NCBI GenBank assembly: GCA_013306675.1
Contig: JABLUY010000202.1
Coordinates: 1-64,000 of the forward strand
Direction: 5' to 3'
Origin: Thraustochytrium sp. TN22
Lineage: Eukaryota > Sar > Bigyra > Thraustochytrida > Thraustochytriidae
DNA length: 64,000 nucleotides
How positions within the stretch are numbered: the first letter of the stretch is position 1; every line of letters begins with the position of its first letter. Below the pieces are notes generated by a model that was not told the DNA's origin, did not search any database, and was given only the letters and a program-made list of their open reading frames with translations. This document shows positions 56,875 through 64,000 of the stretch, piece after piece. The translations under genes and the position numbers were made by a program.

Positions 56875-58626
56875 TCACGAGCGTGCGACACGCAGCCGCT
56901 GCAGCCGGGAGCTCGTGCTGCCCTGGCCATGGCCCAGAATCTTCTTCATCGAGGGCAACTGCCGCGATGCGTGGCCCGACACGCCCGGGTCGAGACGCAG
57001 GAGCATGCCGCGATCCAGCGTCGAACACAGCACGCGGTCCATGGCGCATCGAGCCGCGTTGTACAGCTTGGCGTGCGCCGAGCCGCGCGCCTCCTGCTCG
57101 TACCTGCGCAGCCGCTCGCGCACCGCGAAGTCCTCCGCGCTGCGCCGCAGTCGCCGCCCCCGCCGCCGCGGGCTCCCTCCGTCCCCGCGCTCATGGACAT
57201 CGGCCCCGTCTTCGCCCTCGTCCTCGTCACCCTCGTTGTCCGCCTGCTCCAGGCCACGCCGCCGCCGCTCCCGGCGCTGGACGGCAGCTTCGGTGGCCGC
57301 CTCCATTGCCGTGGCGACCTGTGCGAGCGTGTTTGGGTACAACGCAAAGAGGAAGACATCCACGAGGACGCGCGTCGCCTGCAGCGTCGACGGCGCGCGG
57401 TATTTGCGGAAGCTGGCCGCGAGCGCGGCCCGGGTTGCGGCTGGTGAGAGCACGCCAACGGCGGCCGCCGCAGCCACCTCTGTGTCCACGTGCGCAAGGA
57501 CCACCTCATAAAAGGCCAGCGTGCAGGCATGCCGCACGGTGTGCATGAGCGGCGCAGCCCGCAGCGCGCTTGCGTGCTCTTGCACGCAAAGCTCGCTGAG
57601 CGCCGCAGCAACCTCGCGCAGCGCGCCCTCCTGGCGGCTCCACACCCTTGCAAACGGAATCTGCAGCTCGCGAAGCGCTTCCTCGTCGAGGTCTGCAGCG
57701 ACCGCCGTCACCGTGGTCGATCCTGCGCCAACGCTGCGTGGTACCGTGAGCTCCAGGGCGCCGTCGCGGTTCATCTCGTCAAGCGTCGCGAGGTCAGCCC
57801 GGATCTCCTCCACGTGCGAGAATCGCAACCTCAGCGGCACGACGTGATTATCCCGCGCGCTGTGAGAACTCGCGTCAGGGTCCCAGCCGTCCGCCTCGCC
57901 GTTGCTACCGCCGCCGCCACTGCCGCCGCCGCCGCCGTCAAAGCCACCGCGCGGCGTGTACAGGTTCCCGTCCAGGCTCGTTTCCAGCAGGGACAAGACG
58001 CCCTCAATTTGGCGCTGCTCCGAGCGGCGCAGACCGCCGCGACGGCGCATCTCCTGCCCGCGGCCACCCTGCACCGGTCGCACGTAGCGCTGCGCGCGCA
58101 CTTGTTGTAATCGCTCGTCCTCCATGCGCGTGAGCGCCGCGTCCACAATGGCAAAGTCGAGCGTGTCCTTGCGCACCACCTGAGGCTCCGCCTCGGCGCC
58201 CGCCTCCAGACCGACGTGCACGCCCCCGCCCGTCTCCTTGTCCATGCTCTGGTTCGGGAACCGCGGCGCAACGTACAGGCAGTCATGCACCGACCCGCGC
58301 GACTTCCACGCCGCCGACACCTTGCAGTGCTTGTCCAGGCTCATCTCGCGCTCCACCGTGGCCACATTCTGCGCCGTCGGCACAGCGCCAATCTCCTCCA
58401 GGTACTTGACCGCGTACTCTGCGCGCACGCCCTCCTTGAGCTCCTCCAACACGTTCGACGGCTTCTCCTGCGGGTACAGCGCCACCGCCACGATGAAGTG
58501 CCTCGCCGTGGACCGCAGTAGGCTCTCTGGCGCCGCCGCCGCCGCCGCCGCCGGAGAAGCCGACGATGACATTGCCAGTGGCGACGACAACGACGACGAC
58601 GACGCTGCAGCCGCGCGACGCGCCAT
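56875..58626 (-). CDS. Large protein of unknown family with low-complexity linkers
   Basis: 583 residues from the ATG at 58626 (MARRAAAASSSS); an in-frame ATG at 58887 would add 87 residues derived from a GACTCGG repeat. A conserved-looking region begins ARHFIVAVALYPQEKPSNVL, then YLEEIGAVPTAQNVATVERE. A Gly-run linker (~230-250), a helical domain rich in Ala/Val (~330-440), and an acidic stretch (DEDEGEDGAD) lead to a basic C-terminus. No signal peptide, membrane helix or catalytic motif was recognised. The stop lies only six bases from the stop of the convergent kinase gene. The reading frame is supported by codon bias and by differing complexity from its antisense ORFs. Function unknown. 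Confidence 0.65.
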   Translation of the reverse strand: MARRAAAASSSSLSSPLAMSSSASPAAAAAAAPESLLRSTARHFIVAVALYPQEKPSNVLEELKEGVRAEYAVKYLEEIGAVPTAQNVATVEREMSLDKHCKVSAAWKSRGSVHDCLYVAPRFPNQSMDKETGGGVHVGLEAGAEAEPQVVRKDTLDFAIVDAALTRMEDERLQQVRAQRYVRPVQGGRGQEMRRRGGLRRSEQRQIEGVLSLLETSLDGNLYTPRGGFDGGGGGSGGGGSNGEADGWDPDASSHSARDNHVVPLRLRFSHVEEIRADLATLDEMNRDGALELTVPRSVGAGSTTVTAVAADLDEEALRELQIPFARVWSRQEGALREVAAALSELCVQEHASALRAAPLMHTVRHACTLAFYEVVLAHVDTEVAAAAAVGVLSPAATRAALAASFRKYRAPSTLQATRVLVDVFLFALYPNTLAQVATAMEAATEAAVQRRERRRRGLEQADNEGDEDEGEDGADVHERGDGGSPRRRGRRLRRSAEDFAVRERLRRYEQEARGSAHAKLYNAARCAMDRVLCSTLDRGMLLRLDPGVSGHASRQLPSMKKILGHGQGSTSSRLQRLRVARS

Positions 58627-59143
58627 CTTCCGCGTCCAGCTTCTTACCGGCCTGCCCGCCCAGCTGCGCTCTCGAAAGGCCGCGCGGGGCCCTGCGAGGG
58701 CTCGCCAAGTCTGTGTCCACTTGCTCGCGCGGCGCCACCGTCCCACACGGCAGGCCTGGCTGGTCCCGCGCCGGATTGGGGACTCTGGTGTGCACCGAGT
58801 CAAACACTCGGACTCCCGAGTCAAAGACTCGGACTCGGACTCGGTCCGTGACTCGGGCTCGGCTGCGATTGCAGATGAACGCTCCACCTACAAGTCGGAC
58901 TTGAGCTCGGATCGGGCGTGGACCTTGATTCTGACTTTCACTCGGTCACGGTTCGAGTCACAGCCACGGTCTGCGTCATGATCAAGGCCTGTACCTCTGG
59001 TCTTCAAGAGAATGGCAAGACTGGAAGTGGCGCGCGGTGGCGCGCGATGACGCAGGCAGCTGCCCAGGCGGGTTTGCCCGGCGCTGAGGCCCCTTTCTTT
59101 CCAAAAGCTTGAATCAATAAATTTGCATCGACGCCTTGGATTT
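58627..59143. other. Spacer with GACTCGG repeats
   Basis: An ACTCGGACTC-type repeat lies at about 58800-58856, upstream of the unrecognised gene on the minus strand, followed by ordinary spacer down to the stop of the polycystin gene. No gene is seen. Confidence 0.5.
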
Positions 59144-62100
59144 CTATTGTTGGGGATGTATCCTGGTTCGAGTCGCAGGAAGTGTCAGCGTGCCGCCGAT
59201 GGGGCGAGCACTGGAGAAACGCTTGAGACTGCCAAGCAGGCCGGAATTCAGGTTCCTAGGTCGCTTCACCTGATTGTTGGGGGCGTCCGTTGGGGGGTCC
59301 GTTGTTGCCTCGCCTGGCTCATGTGCCTTTGCGTAGTTCTCGGCAAGGTCGAGCGCTTGCTGACCTGGCCGCGTGAGGTCCTCTGAATTCAGCGTAAGAC
59401 CTGCTCCGGTCACTAGCTTGTTGAAGTCTTCGCGCGACGTAGACGCGTCAATCTTGCGGATCTGCTTGTAGCACCATCGAGCAGCAGCACTGTCTTTGAC
59501 CTCCTCGTAAGCCTCGTTCATGACGGCAATTACAAGGTTGAGGAGAAGGATGACGAGCAATGAGGCAGCGACGACGGCCATGAGGATACCCACGATCTGG
59601 TCCAGCTCGTAACGTGCGTCGAAATCGATGTCTCCGATCGCTGCGCGGAAAGACGTGAGCACGGAGCGCGCAATAGTGCTTGATGGCTCAAAGGCCATGC
59701 CGAACAGGATCGCGTCGAAGTAGGCAAACGCGAGGACGAAGATGAGGAAGGTAATGAGGTACTCGGAGAGCCGCTCGAGCATGACACCTAGGATGAAGAC
59801 CGGAATCGCGTTGACGGAAGACACTTGCTGGTACTCCAGTATTTTCAGAATGCCGAGAAAGACCGCGAATGCCAGACAGTACTGCCGCACATCAGCCAGC
59901 CGGAGGACTGTGGAGACGTCCACATATGCATTCAGAGCAGCCGCGTCGCGCCACTCATCCGCGCGGGAGTTGACCATGACCATCATGATGCCATGCAGCG
60001 CAAAGGCCGTGACGAGAAATGTTATTGAGAGGACATCGACCCAATTGTACAAGTTGTACCAATAGGGCTCGATGACTCGATCCGTCCGCTTCATGCACAC
60101 AGTCATTCTGACTCCCAGGACGGGTGGATAGGCCAAGAAGATACGGAAGTTCTCCGGATCTTCTCGGTACCTCTTGTCGGCGTCTTCACCGTTCACGACG
60201 AGGGGAGCCCACCAGACGGGCGCCACAGCCTTGAGCTCCTCCGACCAAGAAGCCTTCGCTTGGGAGATCTCGGAAGCGATATAGCAAACGGTGAACGCCA
60301 GAATTGTCGCGTCGATGATCTGCAGTGCAACGCGGTCCTCGTCCGATGCGTACGGCACAATCTTGCGAGTTATCCAGCTCTGGCCCGGAAAGACACCCCC
60401 GGTCGCGGTCATCTCCAGAAATATGGACCCATGTGTGACAAACCCAGAGGCTCGCGAGTAAAGGGTAAACTCGAGTGCTGCGAAGCGAGTGTTGAGCGAT
60501 ATGAAGCTACACGCCCGTAGGTCCTGCAGGAGAGTCATCGCCGCGTCGCGATCAGTGGGTAGCGTCACACTGAAGCCGCCGGGAGAATAAGTGTCAAAGC
60601 GGCCCGCCACCAGCAGCGCTGGGTTTTCCTCCCAGGTGAGTTGCGCAGTGCTGCCGTTCGCAAGCGGGCAACTAAAGGGCACCCGGTCATCGCCTCCGGT
60701 GGATCGCTCTGCTTGGTCCAGCGACGCAAAGCAGATATTGTCCGCGTCCGCAACCACCAGTGCTGGGTTGCTTGCAGCACACGAATTGGCACGCGTGCGG
60801 ATCTGGCGGTAGCGAGGCCGGCCCAGGAGGTGAAGCAGACCACCAGACACGGTGCCTCTGCCTCTCGTGTGACGCAATGCGCCACTTTCGTTCACAAAAG
60901 GCTGGCCGCTTTCCCAGAGCGCGTCGACGATTACATTGTCGATGTACTCCTCCCAGTCCTCGAGACTGCCGATGTCCGTGAGAGACTTGAGACCGGCCCC
61001 GTCCCACTCGTTGCCGGCAATGTACTCCTGAATTCCGGCCTGGAGACTGAAGGCTTCATTTCCGATACCACAGCTTTCCATGGCAGCACGAGTGGCGAGG
61101 ATGAAGATGAAGGAGGTCCATAGGATCAGATCCCGCATCGCCTGAACCCGGAGTCCGCAATTTAGCCACACCCTGTGCACAGCTGCTTGCGTGCGCTTGT
61201 CACGGAAGATTTCGGCCTCGTGGCCGCGGTCGCCGACGAGCGCCTCCACGAAGTCGTCCTCGTGTAGATTGTACCAGTCGGTGCAGGCCCAGGCCGGGAA
61301 GGCACGGACGCCGTAGTGGTCCGCGCAGTCCGGATCGCTCCCGGCATCCAGGAGGCGCTGGATGAGTGTCTCCTGGCCCTTCAGCATCCAGTACAGGCTG
61401 CCCAGATCAGATTCTGACGATGAGTCTTCCGTCACGGACGTGCATGTCCAAAGAGAATCGCCTGAGCGAGGGTGCAGGAAGGTTGGCCTCTTCGAGAGCG
61501 GGTCCGTCTCCATCTCCGAGGTTCGTTTGTTGAACTCGCAGCGCAGCACGCCCCGCAAAAAGGGCTTGAGCCTCGGTATGGAGGACGAGCACGCCTCAAA
61601 GAGCTCGGGCACGGACTCATGAAGGCGAATGGAGCCGTCAGCTTGACACGTCTCGAAAGTGAGGTTGTGGAGCCTTATGATCTTATCGAGAATGGCGCCG
61701 TGTCTACAGACAGCATAGCGCAGCGGCGTTCGTCCATCCTTGTCCTCGGCGTGCGCACCCGCCTTCCAAGTCTTGAGCAGGAGATCTACAACACTGAGGT
61801 GGCCGTAAGCCGCGGCGAGGTGCAGCGGCGTCGCGCCTAGCGACGAAAGCGCGGCCGGACTTCCGTTGAATTCAAGGATGCACTCCACAGCTGCTTTGTG
61901 ACCCCTCATCGCCGCAAGGTGGAGGGGAGCGTACCCGTACTTGTCCAACGCGTGAAGGGGCGCCTTGGCTCGACACAGGTACTCCACCACCTCGCGGAGA
62001 TTGTCTCCGTGCGAGCACGCAAGGTGCAGTGGTGTGTGCCCGTGCGTGCCTTCGCAAAGGCGCAGATCGTGCGTGCGAGACACCTTCTCCTCTTTGAGGA

Positions 62101-63232
62101 GCTCATCAATGACGCCGCGACGAGAGCTCGCAATTGCAAGCATCAGCGCTGTGCGGCCGGCCCACAGGAGATTCGGGTTGGGATGTTTCCATGCGATCCC
62201 CCTAGGGATTGGAACGGCATAGATGTAGCGCATGAGCAAGCTGGTGCACTCGCGACATCCAGATCGGGCGACCATATGCAGAACCGAGCCGCTCTCTTCA
62301 TCGAGGATGTCAGGGTCGAACAGCCCGGGGACGTGCGGGCGGTTGTGGGGCTTCATTTCAAGGAGGATCTTGAACTGGGCGCTACAATTCTCGCCGTCGT
62401 GAGATGAATAATACGAGACGAGGTGCAGAACCGACGCAGCGCTCTGCGGTCCCCATGCCCGAGCTTCGCTCTTCTTATTGGTCCACTTCACGACGTAGAA
62501 GTAGTCTTCGTCCGATTCGGTTACCAGCTTTTTCTCGAAGAAGAACTTGAGCCATGCGCCCTGTAGCTTCGCCTGGGCCGACGCAACCTCTTCCAGGAGC
62601 CTGTTGTCCCGCTTGCTCATGCAGACCCCCCACAGGGTCGCCTCGGACCTCTTGTACGGATATACTTCGTTCGGATTGGCCAAATTCTTCAGCAGCTGCT
62701 TGAACTGCGTGGCGGTCTCCGCCGTCTGGCCCTCGATCCATTCGTAGCCAGCGTCCACCATGGCCGTGACCCATGCATACTGGCTGTCCTTCACCGCCAG
62801 GGAGATCGCCGACTCGCCAGCGTTGTCCTTGAGATTCATGTTGGCTCCAAACAAAATGAGGCGGTGCACCGTGCCAAACCAGTCCGTCTGCCAGTTTCGG
62901 CCTTGACTCCTGCGGATGACGTGCAGAAGGCAAGATCGGCCGCTCTCGTCGACCGCGTCGACACGGAGCGTCGGATCCTCAGTGCACCTATCGAGCAGAT
63001 CGTTGCAGCGCTCCACACTTCCCATCGCGCCCGCCTCCAGCAGACTGCGACTCCACGCGGTCTGAAGAGCAGACATCACGCCCTCTTCGGGTTCGTCTTG
63101 CGTCTCTGCGTTTTGTGCAACGTTGGCTGCAGCTTCCTCGTCCTGAACAGCGTTTGCCTCCTCGCCCTGCAGTGGAAGCTCTTGCAGTGCGCCTACACTT
63201 TCGTTAGGCCTCCTTGGGTCCAGGTCGCTCAT
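59144..63232 (-). CDS. Ankyrin-repeat polycystin (PKD2/TRPP-like) channel
   Basis: 1,362 residues. The N-terminal half holds ankyrin repeats (~85-170 and ~330-540; for example GHTPLHLACSHGDN, YGYAPLHLAAMRGHKAAVE, GATPLHLAAAYGHLSVVDL). The channel starts near 690. After the first helix comes a full extracellular polycystin/TOP domain, with GRPRYRQIRTRANSC, a YSPGGFSVTLPTDRDAAM block and TATGGVFPGQSWITRKIVPY, all aligning with PKD2. Further helices lead to the pore VLTSFRAAIGDIDFDA (PKD2: FRIILGDINF) and the last helix LLVILLLNLVIAVMNEAYEE. The tail is ~110 residues with no EF-hand or coiled coil seen. Expected: a calcium-permeable non-selective cation channel, in cilia or ER in other organisms. 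PKD2 proteins normally lack ankyrins, so the domain order is unusual. Base composition is visibly less GC-biased than the neighbours. Confidence 0.9.
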   Translation of the reverse strand: MSDLDPRRPNESVGALQELPLQGEEANAVQDEEAAANVAQNAETQDEPEEGVMSALQTAWSRSLLEAGAMGSVERCNDLLDRCTEDPTLRVDAVDESGRSCLLHVIRRSQGRNWQTDWFGTVHRLILFGANMNLKDNAGESAISLAVKDSQYAWVTAMVDAGYEWIEGQTAETATQFKQLLKNLANPNEVYPYKRSEATLWGVCMSKRDNRLLEEVASAQAKLQGAWLKFFFEKKLVTESDEDYFYVVKWTNKKSEARAWGPQSAASVLHLVSYYSSHDGENCSAQFKILLEMKPHNRPHVPGLFDPDILDEESGSVLHMVARSGCRECTSLLMRYIYAVPIPRGIAWKHPNPNLLWAGRTALMLAIASSRRGVIDELLKEEKVSRTHDLRLCEGTHGHTPLHLACSHGDNLREVVEYLCRAKAPLHALDKYGYAPLHLAAMRGHKAAVECILEFNGSPAALSSLGATPLHLAAAYGHLSVVDLLLKTWKAGAHAEDKDGRTPLRYAVCRHGAILDKIIRLHNLTFETCQADGSIRLHESVPELFEACSSSIPRLKPFLRGVLRCEFNKRTSEMETDPLSKRPTFLHPRSGDSLWTCTSVTEDSSSESDLGSLYWMLKGQETLIQRLLDAGSDPDCADHYGVRAFPAWACTDWYNLHEDDFVEALVGDRGHEAEIFRDKRTQAAVHRVWLNCGLRVQAMRDLILWTSFIFILATRAAMESCGIGNEAFSLQAGIQEYIAGNEWDGAGLKSLTDIGSLEDWEEYIDNVIVDALWESGQPFVNESGALRHTRGRGTVSGGLLHLLGRPRYRQIRTRANSCAASNPALVVADADNICFASLDQAERSTGGDDRVPFSCPLANGSTAQLTWEENPALLVAGRFDTYSPGGFSVTLPTDRDAAMTLLQDLRACSFISLNTRFAALEFTLYSRASGFVTHGSIFLEMTATGGVFPGQSWITRKIVPYASDEDRVALQIIDATILAFTVCYIASEISQAKASWSEELKAVAPVWWAPLVVNGEDADKRYREDPENFRIFLAYPPVLGVRMTVCMKRTDRVIEPYWYNLYNWVDVLSITFLVTAFALHGIMMVMVNSRADEWRDAAALNAYVDVSTVLRLADVRQYCLAFAVFLGILKILEYQQVSSVNAIPVFILGVMLERLSEYLITFLIFVLAFAYFDAILFGMAFEPSSTIARSVLTSFRAAIGDIDFDARYELDQIVGILMAVVAASLLVILLLNLVIAVMNEAYEEVKDSAAARWCYKQIRKIDASTSREDFNKLVTGAGLTLNSEDLTRPGQQALDLAENYAKAHEPGEATTDPPTDAPNNQVKRPRNLNSGLLGSLKRFSSARPIGGTLTLPATRTRIHPQQ

Positions 63233-63662
63233 CGTCTCGAGCGTGACTGCGCGCGCACTGCGCAGCGCTCACTGCGCGCTGCTACGCTGCCGCAGCCGTC
63301 GGCGCAGCAGCGGCGCCGGGCGCGCCGCTGAGCACAGCTCGAATGAATCTATGCTTCGTGAGAGCGCAGGTGGTTCAGGCCCGAGTCCCAGTTCGAGTCA
63401 TGATGTGGCTTGCAAGCCCACAACGGTCAAAACACACTTGACACAAGACAAGGCACTCATGTCTTGACAGTAACGAAACGAAAAGAAAGATACTACTTTT
63501 GTCTTACCTCCGATCCAACTGGGCAAATGAGATTCGCTCCTGGTTCGGCGTAATTAAAATCAGTGCACCCAAGGCTCGCGGTGATGAGGTCCGAAGGCGC
63601 GACGCCGACAAAGCCCTTTGCGAACTGCAGAGCAGCAGATAAGCAACAACAAGATCACGTAT
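63233..63662. other. Spacer upstream of the polycystin gene
   Basis: Relatively AT-rich compared with other spacers. It lies between the start of the polycystin gene and the stop of the EGF-domain gene (both minus strand). A short GCGCACTGCGCAGCGC repeat lies at about 63246-63285. No gene is seen. Confidence 0.5.
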
Positions 63663-64000
63663 TCAGAGGGTTTCGAGGCTGGATGCGTCCTGAGCCGCAG
63701 CAAATACGAGCATCGCACCACAGTCGCCACGCTGGCCGATGGTGAGGCCGTCGCCAGAGCCGTCGCTCGAGGTGTAACCAGCATAGCAGGCGCAGATGCC
63801 CGTGGTGCGGTCGCAGGTGCCCTGGCCAGAGCACTCGATAAATTCGGTAGTACCCTGGACCGTTTCGTCGACGTTGACGGTTGCGCCGACGTTGAGCTGA
63901 GTGGTGTCGACGGTGAGCAGAGGGAGGTCGCCAGGGACGTAAAAGCTTAGGGTGACAGTTGTGCCAGCGCCGGACGAGCAGACCTGGGTTGTGGAGCCGC
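63663..64000 (-). CDS. 3' end of an EGF-like-domain gene, truncated by the window edge
   Basis: The minus strand is open from the right edge to a TGA at 63665-63663, about 111 codons, with no usable start inside the window, so the 5' part lies beyond 64000. The translation has a beta-rich, Thr/Val-rich region (VTLSFYVPGDLPLLTVD) followed by an EGF-like module: ECSGQGTCDRTTGICACYAG then YTSSDG and GQRGDCG, with six cysteines. The CxxxGxCDxxTGxCxC form is typical of stramenopile extracellular or wall-associated proteins. The chain ends ~20 residues later with no membrane segment. Location is inferred as extracellular or in the lumenal part of a large surface protein. Confidence 0.75.
   Translation of the reverse strand, partial: GSTTQVCSSGAGTTVTLSFYVPGDLPLLTVDTTQLNVGATVNVDETVQGTTEFIECSGQGTCDRTTGICACYAGYTSSDGSGDGLTIGQRGDCGAMLVFAAAQDASSLETL

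Noticed and set aside
59155-59190. tRNA-like TTCGAGT loop with flanking complementary bases
   Set aside because: The loop is too long for a T-arm, no acceptor or anticodon arms fit, and it lies in the coding end of the polycystin gene.

Overview
The window reads as nuclear DNA of a GC-rich, gene-dense, intron-poor protist. My best inference is a thraustochytrid-like stramenopile (Labyrinthulomycetes). The reasons are strongly GC-biased third codon positions, mostly uninterrupted genes on both strands with short spacers, a membrane protein with a long Pro-Thr 'PTREPT' type region, a plant-type GDP-mannose 3,5-epimerase, flagellum-associated genes (LZTFL1, CDK20, a polycystin channel) and an EGF-like domain ending in GxRGDCG. 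I saw no operons, no rRNA or tRNA genes that I can support, no CRISPR array and no transposon or virus-derived element.

Layout. 0-15 kb: a Pro/Thr-rich type II membrane protein, an M14 zinc carboxypeptidase with a C-terminal membrane anchor, a MAPR (heme-binding)/cytochrome b5 reductase fusion, an EF-hand plus cyclic-nucleotide-binding cation channel with an altered pore filter, a steroid-reductase-fold membrane enzyme (DUF1295 type), and a small Cys-rich single-pass protein beside a GC-rich tandem repeat. 15-21.4 kb: a roughly 2,170-residue megasynthase made of a fatty acyl-AMP ligase, two tandem copies of an unfamiliar ~370-residue module, a carrier domain, and a six-helix C-terminus with three beta-helix-like soluble domains resembling poly-lysine-synthetase-type NRPS termini. 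22-32 kb: GDP-mannose epimerase, a probable GPI-anchored protein, ribulose-phosphate 3-epimerase (two exons), a three-exon longin/mu-homology adaptor candidate, a long repeat-rich spacer, and a small acidic protein. 32-43 kb: SMYD5-like SET protein, eIF2B alpha, LENG8/THP3-like SAC3 protein, a zinc-less MDR oxidoreductase, and a biotin-protein ligase whose last codons and stop are tandemly repeated. 43-64 kb: a membrane/coiled-coil protein, LZTFL1, cystinosin, a Frizzled-CRD seven-helix receptor, an RRM/C2H2/G-patch protein, mitochondrial FAD glycerol-3-phosphate dehydrogenase with EF-hand, CDK20-like kinase, an unrecognised protein, an ankyrin-polycystin channel, and the 3' end of an EGF-domain gene running off the right edge.

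The genes are mostly unrelated housekeeping and membrane-signalling functions. The loose themes are flagellar or ciliary biology in the right-hand third (LZTFL1, CDK20, polycystin) and calcium or cyclic-nucleotide sensing (two EF-hand proteins, two large channels). Spacers are full of short GC-rich pentamer and trinucleotide arrays and GCTA/CTAG tracts. Long ORFs antisense to real genes are common because of the GC3 bias and were discarded.
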